64,000 bases of DNA from Parapristionchus giblindavisi (Eukaryota; Nematoda; Chromadorea; Rhabditida; Diplogasteridae), in NCBI GenBank assembly GCA_943737045.1, contig CALSFV010000245.1, positions 385,001 to 449,000 of the forward strand, given 5' to 3'. The notes below the pieces were generated by a model. That model ran no database searches. It worked only from the letters and a program-made list of their open reading frames with translations, and had not been told where the DNA came from. The position numbers were made by a program, and so were the translations under genes. Shown here piece by piece: positions 48,101-62,553 of this stretch (position 1 is its first letter; every line of letters starts with the position of its first letter).

Positions 48101-51100
48101 AAATTATATTCATGTATAAAGATATTTCTGCTTTGTTGTTCATTGTTTGTATTGTGGAATTTGACTGTACGGTGTTCCTTGGATGTAAAATAAGAAGGCG
48201 TGAGATACCGTTTTGAACTATGCGGATACTGTAGAGAGTGGAACTAACTATCAATCAATAATGAATTTCCGCCACAACTTTCTACAGTACTCCTAAATAA
48301 TACGCGCACGTCATAATCAAAGGAACATCGTCGTCAGGCAAATGTTCTATGTATATATCGAGACTGTTGAAAATCGGGCAAGCGAGCTTTCTGTAGCTTG
48401 GTTTGAGGCACCCGGCTATATTTTGAATTGGTATGTGCATGGCTCGCTAGTGGCCCCGTATTGTAAAACTGGGAAGCCTGAAAAGCTGGCCATCCATTTA
48501 TTTCTGTCGAGTGTCTGCCACTGGCTACAGAAATCGTACTAGCCCTGTTTTAACATTCTCTGAGTGTTATTTCATTTAAATTTAGATAGTTATTTTTTTA
48601 ATATTTTCAGATTCATCTGTCTGTCTTATGGATAGATTATCGATTGATTATCGATTGAACGATTGAGCTTCGCCGGTTATCGATTGAACAACTTCTACCA
48701 TGATAGCTGCGATGTCTTCTAGAACGATCATTTGTGAGCAGGTAATAAAGTTTGAAATTATATTCATGTATAAAGATATTTCTGCTTTGTTGTTCATTGT
48801 TTGTATTGTGGAATTTGACTGTACGGTGTTCCTTGGATGTAAAATAAGAAGGCGTGAGATACCGTTTTGAACTATGCGGATACTGTAGAGAGTGGAACTA
48901 ACTATCAATCAATAATGAATTTCCGCCACAACTTTCTACAGTACTCCTAAATAATACGCGCACGTCATAATCAAAGGAACATCGTCGTCAGGCAAATGTT
49001 CTATGTATATATCGAGAATGTTGAAAATCGGGCAAGCGAGCTTTCTGTAGCTTGGTTTGAGGCACCCGGCTATATTTTGAATTGGTATGTGCATGGCTCG
49101 CTAGTGGCCCCGTATTGTAAAACTGGGAAGCCTGAAAAGCTGGCCATCCATTTATTTCTGTCGAGTGTCTGCCACTGGCTACAGAAATCGTACTAGCCCT
49201 GTTTTAACATTCTCTGAGTGTTATTTCATTTAAATTTAGATAGTTATTTTTTTAATATTTTCAGATTCATCTGTCTGTCTTATGGATAGATTATCGATTG
49301 AACGATTGAGCTTCGCCGGTTATCGATTGAACAACTTCTACCATGATAGCTGCGATGTCTTCTAGAACGATCATTTGTGAGCAGGTAATAAAGTTTGAAA
49401 TTATATTCATGTATAAAGATATTTCTGCTTTGTTGTTCATTGTTTGTATTGTGGAATTTGACTGTACGGTGTTCCTTGGATGTAAAATAAGAAGGCGTGA
49501 GATACTGTTTTGAACTATTGGGATACTGTAGAAAGTTGACCTAACCATCAATCAATAATGAGTTCTGACACTACTTTCTACAGTTCTCCTAAGTAATACG
49601 CGCACGTCATAATCAAAGGAACATCGTCGTCATGCAAATGTTCTATGTATATATCGAGAATGTTGAAAATCGGGCAAGCGAGCTTTCTGTAGCTTGGTTT
49701 GAGGCACCCGGCTATATTTTGAATTGGTATGTGCATGGCTCGCTAGTGGCCCCGTATTGTAAAACTGGGAAGCCTGAAAAGCTGGCCATCCATTTATTTC
49801 TGTCGAGTGTCTGCCACTGGCTACAAAAATCGTACTAGCCCTGTTTTAACATTCTCTGAGTGTTATTTCATTTAAATTTAGATAGTTATTTTTTAATATT
49901 TTCAGATTCATCTGTCTGTCTTATGGATAGATTATCGATTGAACGATTGAGCTTCGCCGGTTATCGATTGAACAACTTCTACCATGATAGCTGCGATGTC
50001 TTCTAGAACGATCATTTGTGAGCAGGTAATAAAGTTTGAAATTATATTCATGTATAAAGATATTTCTGCTTTGTTGTTCATTGTTTGTATTGTGGAATTT
50101 GACTGTACGGTGTTCCTTGGATGTAAAATAAGAAGGCGTGAGATACCGTTTTGAACTATGCGGATACTGTAGAGAGTGGAACTAACTATCAATCAATAAT
50201 GAATTTCCGCCACAACTTTCTACAGTACTCCTAAATAATACGCGCACGTCATAATCAAAGGAACATCGTCGTCAGGCAAATGTTCTATGTATATATCGAG
50301 ACTGTTGAAAATCGGGCAAGCGAGCTTTCTGTAGCTTGGTTTGAGGCACCCGGCTATATTTTGAATTGGTATGTGCATGGCTCGCTAGTGGCCCCGTATT
50401 GTAAAACTGGGAAGCCTGAACAGCTGGCCATCCATTTATTTCTGTCGAGTGTCTGCCCCTGGCTACAGAAATCGTACTAGCCCTGTTTTAACATTCTCTG
50501 AGTGTTATTTCATTTAAATTTAGATAGTTATTTTTTTAATATTTTCAGATTCATCTGTCTGTCTTATGGATAGATTATCGATTGATTATCGATTGAACGA
50601 TTGAGCTTCGCCGGTTATCGATTGAACAACTTCTACCATGATAGCTGCGATGTCTTCTAGAACGATCATTTGTGAGCAGGTAATAAAGTTTGAAATTATA
50701 TTCATGTATAAAGATATTTCTGCTTTGTTGTTCATTGTTTGTATTGTGGAATTTGACTGTACGGTGTTCCTTGGATGTAAAATAAGAAGGCGTGAGATAC
50801 TGTTTTGAACTATTGGGATACTGTAGAAAGTTGACCTAACCATCAATCAATAATGAGTTCTGACACTACTTTCTACAGTTCTCCTAAGTAATACGCGCAC
50901 GTCATAATCAAAGGAACATCGTCGTCATGCAAATGTTCTATGTATATATCGAGAATGTTGAAAATCGGGCAAGCGAGCTTTCTGTAGCTTGGTTTGAGGC
51001 ACCCGGCTATATTTTGAATTGGTATGTGCATGGCTCGCTAGTGGCCCCGTATTGTAAAACTGGGAAGCCTGAAAAGCTGGCCATCCATTTATTTCTGTCG

Positions 51101-54100
51101 AGTGTCTGCCACTGGCTACAAAAATCGTACTAGCCCTGTTTTAACATTCTCTGAGTGTTATTTCATTTAAATTTAGATAGTTATTTTTTAATATTTTCAG
51201 ATTCATCTGTCTGTCTTATGGATAGATTATCGATTGAACGATTGAGCTTCGCCGGTTATCGATTGAACAACTTCTACCATGATAGCTGCGATGTCTTCTA
51301 GAACGATCATTTGTGAGCAGGTAATAAAGTTTGAAATTATATTCATGTATAAAGATATTTCTGCTTTGTTGTTCATTGTTTGTATTGTGGAATTTGACTG
51401 TACGGTGTTCCTTGGATGTAAAATAAGAAGGCGTGAGATACCGTTTTGAACTATGCGGATACTGTAGAGAGTGGAACTAACTATCAATCAATAATGAATT
51501 TCCGCCACAACTTTCTACAGTACTCCTAAATAATACGCGCACGTCATAATCAAAGGAACATCGTCGTCAGGCAAATGTTCTATGTATATATCGAGAATGT
51601 TGAAAATCGGGCAAGCGAGCTTTCTGTAGCTTGGTTTGAGGCACCCGGCTATATTTTGAATTGGTATGTGCATGGCTCGCTAGTGGCCCCGTATTGTAAA
51701 ACTGGGAAGCCTGAAAAGCTGGCCATCCATTTATTTCTGTCGAGTGTCTGCCACTGGCTACAGAAATCGTACTAGCCCTGTTTTAACATTCTCTGAGTGT
51801 TATTTCATTTAAATTTAGATAGTTATTTTTTTAATATTTTCAGATTCATCTGTCTGTCTTATGGATAGATTATCGATTGAACGATTGAGCTTCGCCGGTT
51901 ATCGATTGAACAACTTCTACCATGATAGCTGCGATGTCTTCTAGAACGATCATTTGTGAGCAGGTAATAAAGTTTGAAATTATATTCATGTATAAAGATA
52001 TTTCTGCTTTGTTGTTCATTGTTTGTATTGTGGAATTTGACTGTACGGTGTTCCTTGGATGTAAAATAAGAAGGCGTGAGATACTGTTTTGAACTATTGG
52101 GATACTGTAGAAAGTTGACCTAACCATCAATCAATAATGAGTTCTGACACTACTTTCTACAGTTCTCCTAAGTAATACGCGCACGTCATAATCAAAGGAA
52201 CATCGTCGTCATGCAAATGTTCTATGTATATATCGAGAATGTTGAAAATCGGGCAAGCGAGCTTTCTGTAGCTTGGTTTGAGGCACCCGGCTATATTTTG
52301 AATTGGTATGTGCATGGCTCGCTAGTGGCCCCGTATTGTAAAACTGGGAAGCCTGAAAAGCTGGCCATCCATTTATTTCTGTCGAGTGTCTGCCACTGGC
52401 TACAAAAATCGTACTAGCCCTGTTTTAACATTCTCTGAGTGTTATTTCATTTAAATTTAGATAGTTATTTTTTAATATTTTCAGATTCATCTGTCTGTCT
52501 TATGGATAGATTATCGATTGAACGATTGAGCTTCGCCGGTTATCGATTGAACAACTTCTACCATGATAGCTGCGATGTCTTCTAGAACGATCATTTGTGA
52601 GCAGGTAATAAAGTTTGAAATTATATTCATGTATAAAGATATTTCTGCTTTGTTGTTCATTGTTTGTATTGTGGAATTTGACTGTACGGTGTTCCTTGGA
52701 TGTAAAATAAGAAGGCGTGAGATACCGTTTTGAACTATGCGGATACTGTAGAGAGTGGAACTAACTATCAATCAATAATGAATTTCCGCCACAACTTTCT
52801 ACAGTACTCCTAAATAATACGCGCACGTCATAATCAAAGGAACATCGTCGTCAGGCAAATGTTCTATGTATATATCGAGACTGTTGAAAATCGGGCAAGC
52901 GAGCTTTCTGTAGCTTGGTTTGAGGCACCCGGCTATATTTTGAATTGGTATGTGCATGGCTCGCTAGTGGCCCCGTATTGTAAAACTGGGAAGCCTGAAC
53001 AGCTGGCCATCCATTTATTTCTGTCGAGTGTCTGCCCCTGGCTACAGAAATCGTACTAGCCCTGTTTTAACATTCTCTGAGTGTTATTTCATTTAAATTT
53101 AGATAGTTATTTTTTTAATATTTTCAGATTCATCTGTCTGTCTTATGGATAGATTATCGATTGATTATCGATTGAACGATTGAGCTTCGCCGGTTATCGA
53201 TTGAACAACTTCTACCATGATAGCTGCGATGTCTTCTAGAACGATCATTTGTGAGCAGGTAATAAAGTTTGAAATTATATTCATGTATAAAGATATTTCT
53301 GCTTTGTTGTTCATTGTTTGTATTGTGGAATTTGACTGTACGGTGTTCCTTGGATGTAAAATAAGAAGGCGTGAGATACCGTTTTGAACTATGCGGATAC
53401 TGTAGAGAGTGGAACTAACTATCAATCAATAATGAATTTCCGCCACAACTTTCTACAGTACTCCTAAATAATACGCGCACGTCATAATCAAAGGAACATC
53501 GTCGTCAGGCAAATGTTCTATGTATATATCGAGAATGTTGAAAATCGGGCAAGCGAGCTTTCTGTAGCTTGGTTTGAGGCACCCGGCTATATTTTGAATT
53601 GGTATGTGCATGGCTCGCTAGTGGCCCCGTATTGTAAAACTGGGAAGCCTGAAAAGCTGGCCATCCATTTATTTCTGTCGAGTGTCTGCCACTGGCTACA
53701 AAAATCGTACTAGCCCTGTTTTAACATTCTCTGAGTGTTATTTCATTTAAATTTAGATAGTTATTTTTTAATATTTTCAGATTCATCTGTCTGTCTTATG
53801 GATAGATTATCGATTGAACGATTGAGCTTCGCCGGTTATCGATTGAACAACTTCTACCATGATAGCTGCGATGTCTTCTAGAACGATCATTTGTGAGCAG
53901 GTAATAAAGTTTGAAATTATATTCATGTATAAAGATATTTCTGCTTTGTTGTTCATTGTTTGTATTGTGGAATTTGACTGTACGGTGTTCCTTGGATGTA
54001 AAATAAGAAGGCGTGAGATACCGTTTTGAACTATGCGGATACTGTAGAGAGTGGAACTAACTATCAATCAATAATGAATTTCCGCCACAACTTTCTACAG

Positions 54101-57100
54101 TACTCCTAAATAATACGCGCACGTCATAATCAAAGGAACATCGTCGTCAGGCAAATGTTCTATGTATATATCGAGAATGTTGAAAATCGGGCAAGCGAGC
54201 TTTCTGTAGCTTGGTTTGAGGCACCCGGCTATATTTTGAATTGGTATGTGCATGGCTCGCTAGTGGCCCCGTATTGTAAAACTGGGAAGCCTGAAAAGCT
54301 GGCCATCCATTTATTTCTGTCGAGTGTCTGCCACTGGCTACAAAAATCGTACTAGCCCTGTTTTAACATTCTCTGAGTGTTATTTCATTTAAATTTAGAT
54401 AGTTATTTTTTAATATTTTCAGATTCATCTGTCTGTCTTATGGATAGATTATCGATTGAACGATTGAGCTTCGCCGGTTATCGATTGAACAACTTCTACC
54501 ATGATAGCTGCGATGTCTTCTAGAACGATCATTTGTGAGCAGGTAATAAAGTTTGAAATTATATTCATGTATAAAGATATTTCTGCTTTGTTGTTCATTG
54601 TTTGTATTGTGGAATTTGACTGTACGGTGTTCCTTGGATGTAAAATAAGAAGGCGTGAGATACTGTTTTGAACTATTGGGATACTGTAGAAAGTTGACCT
54701 AACCATCAATCAATAATGAGTTCTGACACTACTTTCTACAGTACTCCTAAGTAATACGCGCACGTCATAATCAAAGGAACATCGTCGTCAGGCAAATGTT
54801 CTATGTATATATCGAGAATGTTGAAAATCGGGCAAGCGAGCTTTCTGTAGCTTGGTTTGAGGCACCCGGCTATATTTTGAATTGGTATGTGCATGGCTCG
54901 CTAGTGGCCCCGTATTGTAAAACTGGGAAGCCTGAAAAGCTGGCCATCCATTTATTTCTGTCGAGTGTCTGCCACTGGCTACAAAAATCGTACTAGCCCT
55001 GTTTTAACATTCTCTGAGTGTTATTTCATTTAAATTTAGATAGTTATTTTTTAATATTTTCAGATTCATCTGTCTGTCTTATGGATAGATTATCGATTGA
55101 ACGATTGAGCTTCGCTGGTTATCGATTGAACAACTTCTACCATGATAGCTGCGATGTCTTCTAGAACGATCATTTGTGAGCAGGTAATAAAGTTTGAAAT
55201 TATATTCATGTATAAAGATATTTCTGCTTTGTTGTTCATTGTTTGTATTGTGGAATTTGACTGTACGGTGTTCCTTGGATGTAAAATAAGAAGGCGTGAG
55301 ATACCGTTTTGAACTATGCGGATACTGTAGAGAGTGGAACTAACTATCAATCAATAATGAATTTCCGCCACAACTTTCTACAGTACTCCTAAATAATACG
55401 CGCACGTCATAATCAAAGGAACATCGTCGTCAGGCAAATGTTCTATGTATATATCGAGACTGTTGAAAATCGGGCAAGCGAGCTTTCTGTAGCTTGGTTT
55501 GAGGCACCCGGCTATATTTTGAATTGGTATGTGCATGGCTCGCTAGTGGCCCCGTATTGTAAAACTGGGAAGCCTGAACAGCTGGCCATCCATTTATTTC
55601 TGTCGAGTGTCTGCCCCTGGCTACAGAAATCGTACTAGCCCTGTTTTAACATTCTCTGAGTGTTATTTCATTTAAATTTAGATAGTTATTTTTTTAATAT
55701 TTTCAGATTCATCTGTCTGTCTTATGGATAGATTATCGATTGATTATCGATTGAACGATTGAGCTTCGCCGGTTATCGATTGAACAACTTCTACCATGAT
55801 AGCTGCGATGTCTTCTAGAACGATCATTTGTGAGCAGGTAATAAAGTTTGAAATTATATTCATGTATAAAGATATTTCTGCTTTGTTGTTCATTGTTTGT
55901 ATTGTGGAATTTGACTGTACGGTGTTCCTTGGATGTAAAATAAGAAGGCGTGAGATACCGTTTTGAACTATGCGGATACTGTAGAGAGTGGAACTAACTA
56001 TCAATCAATAATGAATTTCCGCCACAACTTTCTACAGTACTCCTAAATAATACGCGCACGTCATAATCAAAGGAACATCGTCGTCAGGCAAATGTTCTAT
56101 GTATATATCGAGAATGTTGAAAATCGGGCAAGCGAGCTTTCTGTAGCTTGGTTTGAGGCACCCGGCTATATTTTGAATTGGTATGTGCATGGCTCGCTAG
56201 TGGCCCCGTATTGTAAAACTGGGAAGCCTGAAAAGCTGGCCATCCATTTATTTCTGTCGAGTGTCTGCCACTGGCTACAGAAATCGTACTAGCCCTGTTT
56301 TAACATTCTCTGAGTGTTATTTCATTTAAATTTAGATAGTTATTTTTTAATATTTTCAGATTCATCTGTCTGTCTTATGGATAGATTATCGATTGAACGA
56401 TTGAGCTTCGCCGGTTATCGATTGAACAACTTCTACCATGATAGCTGCGATGTCTTCTAGAACGATCATTTGTGAGCAGGTAATAAAGTTTGAAATTATA
56501 TTCATGTATAAAGATATTTCTGCTTTGTTGTTCATTGTTTGTATTGTGGAATTTGACTGTACGGTGTTCCTTGGATGTAAAATAAGAAGGCGTGAGATAC
56601 CGTTTTGAACTATGCGGATACTGTAGAGAGTGGAACTAACTATCAATCAATAATGAATTTCCGCCACAACTTTCTACAGTACTCCTAAATAATACGCGCA
56701 CGTCATAATCAAAGGAACATCGTCGTCAGGCAAATGTTCTATGTATATATCGAGACTGTTGAAAATCGGGCAAGCGAGCTTTCTGTAGCTTGGTTTGAGG
56801 CACCCGGCTATATTTTGAATTGGTATGTGCATGGCTCGCTAGTGGCCCCGTATTGTAAAACTGGGAAGCCTGAACAGCTGGCCATCCATTTATTTCTGTC
56901 GAGTGTCTGCCCCTGGCTACAGAAATCGTACTAGCCCTGTTTTAACATTCTCTGAGTGTTATTTCATTTAAATTTAGATAGTTATTTTTTTAATATTTTC
57001 AGATTCATCTGTCTGTCTTATGGATAGATTATCGATTGATTATCGATTGAACGATTGAGCTTCGCCGGTTATCGATTGAACAACTTCTACCATGATAGCT

Positions 57101-60100
57101 GCGATGTCTTCTAGAACGATCATTTGTGAGCAGGTAATAAAGTTTGAAATTATATTCATGTATAAAGATATTTCTGCTTTGTTGTTCATTGTTTGTATTG
57201 TGGAATTTGACTGTACGGTGTTCCTTGGATGTAAAATAAGAAGGCGTGAGATACCGTTTTGAACTATGCGGATACTGTAGAGAGTGGAACTAACTATCAA
57301 TCAATAATGAATTTCCGCCACAACTTTCTACAGTACTCCTAAATAATACGCGCACGTCATAATCAAAGGAACATCGTCGTCAGGCAAATGTTCTATGTAT
57401 ATATCGAGAATGTTGAAAATCGGGCAAGCGAGCTTTCTGTAGCTTGGTTTGAGGCACCCGGCTATATTTTGAATTGGTATGTGCATGGCTCGCTAGTGGC
57501 CCCGTATTGTAAAACTGGGAAGCCTGAAAAGCTGGCCATCCATTTATTTCTGTCGAGTGTCTGCCACTGGCTACAGAAATCGTACTAGCCCTGTTTTAAC
57601 ATTCTCTGAGTGTTATTTCATTTAAATTTAGATAGTTATTTTTTAATATTTTCAGATTCATCTGTCTGTCTTATGGATAGATTATCGATTGAACGATTGA
57701 GCTTCGCCGGTTATCGATTGAACAACTTCTACCATGATAGCTGCGATGTCTTCTAGAACGATCATTTGTGAGCAGGTAATAAAGTTTGAAATTATATTCA
57801 TGTATAAAGATATTTCTGCTTTGTTGTTCATTGTTTGTATTGTGGAATTTGACTGTACGGTGTTCCTTGGATGTAAAATAAGAAGGCGTGAGATACCGTT
57901 TTGAACTATGCGGATACTGTAGAGAGTGGAACTAACTATCAATCAATAATGAATTTCCGCCACAACTTTCTACAGTACTCCTAAATAATACGCGCACGTC
58001 ATAATCAAAGGAACATCGTCGTCAGGCAAATGTTCTATGTATATATCGAGAATGTTGAAAATCGGGCAAGCGAGCTTTCTGTAGCTTGGTTTGAGGCACC
58101 CGGCTATATTTTGAATTGGTATGTGCATGGCTCGCTAGTGGCCCCGTATTGTAAAACTGGGAAGCCTGAAAAGCTGGCCATCCATTTATTTCTGTCGAGT
58201 GTCTGCCACTGGCTACAGAAATCGTACTAGCCCTGTTTTAACATTCTCTGAGTGTTATTTCATTTAAATTTAGATAGTTATTTTTTAATATTTTCAGATT
58301 CATCTGTCTGTCTTATGGATAGATTATCGATTGATTATCGATTGAACGATTGAGCTTCGCCGGTTATCGATTGAACAACTTCTACCATGATAGCTGCGAT
58401 GTCTTCTAGAACGATCATTTGTGAGCAGGTAATAAAGTTTGAAAATATATTCATGTATAAAGATATTTCTGCTTTGTTGTTCATTGTTTGTATTGTGGAA
58501 TTTGACTGTACGGTGTTCCTTGGATGTAAAATAAGAAGGCGTGAGATACCGTTTTGAACTATGCGGATACTGTAGAGAGTGGAACTAACTATCAATCAAT
58601 AATGAATTTCCGCCACAACTTTCTACAGTACTCCTAAATAATACGCGCACGTCATAATCAAAGGAACATCGTCGTCAGGCAAATGTTCTATGTATATATC
58701 GAGAATGTTGAAAATCGGGCAAGCGAGCTTTCTGTAGCTTGGTTTGAGGCACCCTGCTATATTTTGAATTGGTATGTGCATGGCTCGCTAGTGGCCCCGT
58801 ATTGTAAAACTGGGAAGCCTGAAAAGCTGGCCATCCATTTATTTCTGTCGAGTGTCTGCCACTGGCTACAAAAATCGTACTAGCCCTGTTTTAACATTCT
58901 CTGAGTGTTATTTCATTTAAATTTAGATAGTTATTTTTTAATATTTTCAGATTCATCTGTCTGTCTTATGGATAGATTATCGATTGAACGATTGAGCTTC
59001 GCCGGTTATCGATTGAACAACTTCTACCATGATAGCTGCGATGTCTTCTAGAACGATCATTTGTGAGCAGGTAATAAAGTTTGAAATTATATTCATGTAT
59101 AAAGATATTTCTGCTTTGTTGTTCATTGTTTGTATTGTGGAATTTGACTGTACGGTGTTCCTTGGATGTAAAATAAGAAGGCGTGAGATACTGTTTTGAA
59201 CTATTGGGATACTGTAGAAAGTTGACCTAACCATCAATCAATAATGAGTTCTGACACTACTTTCTACAGTACTCCTAAGTAATACGCGCACGTCATAATC
59301 AAAGGAACATCGTCATCAGGCAAATGTTCTATGTATATATCGAGAATGTTGAAAATCGGGCAAGCGAGCTTTCTGTAGCTTGGTTTGAGGCACCCGGCTA
59401 TATTTTGAATTGGTATGTGCATGGCTCGCTAGTGGCCCCGTATTGTAAAACTGGGAAGCCTGAAAAGCTGGCCATCCATTTATTTCTGTCGAGTGTCTGC
59501 CACTGGCTACAAAAATCGTACTAGCCCTGTTTTAACATTCTCTGAGTGTTATTTCATTTAAATTTAGATAGTTATTTTTTAATATTTTCAGATTCATCTG
59601 TCTGTCTTATGGATAGATTATCGATTGAACGATTGAGCTTCGCCGGTTATCGATTGAACAACTTCTACCATGATAGCTGCGATGTCTTCTAGAACGATCA
59701 TTTGTGAGCAGGTAATAAAGTTTGAAATTATATTCATGTATAAAGATATTTCTGCTTTGTTGTTCATTGTTTGTATTGTGGAATTTGACTGTACGGTGTT
59801 CCTTGGATGTAAAATAAGAAGGCGTGAGATACTGTTTTGAACTATTGGGATACTGTAGACAGTTGACCTAACCATCAATCAATAATGAGTTCTGACACTA
59901 CTTTCTACAGTACTCCTAAGTAATACGCGCACGTCATAATCAAAGGAACATCGTCGTCAGGCAAATGTTCTATGTATATATCGAGAATGTTGAAAATCGG
60001 GCAAGCGAGCTTTCTGTAGCTTGGTTTGAGGCACCCGGCTATATTTTGAATTGGTATGTGCATGGCTCGCTAGTGGCCCCGTATTGTAAAACTGGGAAGC

Positions 60101-62553
60101 TTGAAAAGCTGGCCATCCATTTATTTCTGTCGAGTGTCTGCCACTGGCTACAGAAATCGTACTAGCCCTGTTTTAACATTCTCTGAGTGTTATTTCATTT
60201 AAATTTAGATAGTTATTTTTTAATATTTTCAGATTCATCTGTCTGTCTTATGGATAGATTATCGATTGATTATCGATTGAACGATTGAGCTTCGCCGGTT
60301 ATCGATTGAACAACTTCTACCATGATAGCGGCGATGTCTTCTAGAACGATCATTTGTGAGCAGGTAATAAAGTTTGAAATTATATTCATGTATAAAGATA
60401 TTTCTGCTTTGTTGTTCATTGTTTGTATTGTGGAATTTGACTGTACGGTGTTCCTTGGATGTAAAATAAGAAGGCGTGAGATACCGTTTTGAACTATGCG
60501 GATACTGTAGAGAGTGGAACTAACTATCAATCAATAATGAATTTCCGCCACAACTTTCTACAGTACTCCTAAATAATACGCGCACGTCATAATCAAAGGA
60601 ACATCGTCGTCAGGCAAATGTTCTATGTATATATCGAGAATGTTGAAAATCGGGCAAGCGAGCTTTCTGTAGCTTGGTTTGAGGCACCCTGCTATATTTT
60701 GAATTGGTATGTGCATGGCTCGCTAGTGGCCCCGTATTGTAAAACTGGGAAGCCTGAAAAGCTGGCCATCCATTTATTTCTGTCGAGTGTCTGCCACTGG
60801 CTACAAAAATCGTACTAGCCCTGTTTTAACATTCTCTGAGTGTTATTTCATTTAAATTTAGATAGTTATTTTTTAATATTTTCAGATTCATCTGTCTGTC
60901 TTATGGATAGATTATCGATTGAACGATTGAGCTTCGCCGGTTATCGATTGAACAACTTCTACCATGATAGCTGCGATGTCTTCTAGAACGATCATTTGTG
61001 AGCAGGTAATAAAGTTTGAAATTATATTCATGTATAAAGATATTTCTGCTTTGTTGTTCATTGTTTGTATTGTGGAATTTGACTGTACGGTGTTCCTTGG
61101 ATGTAAAATAAGAAGGCGTGAGATACTGTTTTGAACTATTGGGATACTGTAGAAAGTTGACCTAACCATCAATCAATAATGAGTTCTGACACTACTTTCT
61201 ACAGTACTCCTAAGTAATACGCGCACGTCATAATCAAAGGAACATCGTCATCAGGCAAATGTTCTATGTATATATCGAGAATGTTGAAAATCGGGCAAGC
61301 GAGCTTTCTGTAGCTTGGTTTGAGGCACCCGGCTATATTTTGAATTGGTATGTGCATGGCTCGCTAGTGGCCCCGTATTGTAAAACTGGGAAGCCTGAAA
61401 AGCTGGCCATCCATTTATTTCTGTCGAGTGTCTGCCACTGGCTACAAAAATCGTACTAGCCCTGTTTTAACATTCTCTGAGTGTTATTTCATTTAAATTT
61501 AGATAGTTATTTTTTAATATTTTCAGATTCATCTGTCTGTCTTATGGATAGATTATCGATTGAACGATTGAGCTTCGCCGGTTATCGATTGAACAACTTC
61601 TACCATGATAGCTGCGATGTCTTCTAGAACGATCATTTGTGAGCAGGTAATAAAGTTTGAAATTATATTCATGTATAAAGATATTTCTGCTTTGTTGTTC
61701 ATTGTTTGTATTGTGGAATTTGACTGTACGGTGTTCCTTGGATGTAAAATAAGAAGGCGTGAGATACTGTTTTGAACTATTGGGATACTGTAGACAGTTG
61801 ACCTAACCATCAATCAATAATGAGTTCTGACACTACTTTCTACAGTACTCCTAAGTAATACGCGCACGTCATAATCAAAGGAACATCGTCGTCAGGCAAA
61901 TGTTCTATGTATATATCGAGAATGTTGAAAATCGGGCAAGCGAGCTTTCTGTAGCTTGGTTTGAGGCACCCGGCTATATTTTGAATTGGTATGTGCATGG
62001 CTCGCTAGTGGCCCCGTATTGTAAAACTGGGAAGCTTGAAAAGCTGGCCATCCATTTATTTCTGTCGAGTGTCTGCCACTGGCTACAGAAATCGTACTAG
62101 CCCTGTTTTAACATTCTCTGAGTGTTATTTCATTTAAATTTAGATAGTTATTTTTTAATATTTTCAGATTCATCTGTCTGTCTTATGGATAGATTATCGA
62201 TTGATTATCGATTGAACGATTGAGCTTCGCCGGTTATCGATTGAACAACTTCTACCATGATAGCGGCGATGTCTTCTAGAACGATCATTTGTGAGCAGGT
62301 AATAAAGTTTGAAATTATATTCATGTATAAAGATATTTCTGCTTTGTTGTTCATTGTTTGTATTGTGGAATTTGACTGTACGGTGTTCCTTGGATGTAAA
62401 ATAAGAAGGCGTGAGATACCGTTTTGAACTATGCGGATACTGTAGAGAGTGGAACTAACTATCAATCAATAATGAATTTCCGCCACAACTTTCTACAGTA
62501 CTCCTAAATAATACGCGCACGTCATAATCAAAGGAACATCGTCGTCAGGCAAA
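45121..62553. repeat. Higher-order repeats of three or more units (1935-2579 bp)
   Basis: Rare variants recur at multiples of units. GCTGGTGGCC is at 45226 and 47163 (offset 1937). GAGACTGTTG is in units starting 48342, 50280, 52859, 55438 and 56734. CACCCTGCTAT is in units 58683 and 60618, and AAGCTTGAA in units 59965 and 61900 (both offset 1935), the latter two forming a B-B-A trimer present twice. Confidence 0.75.
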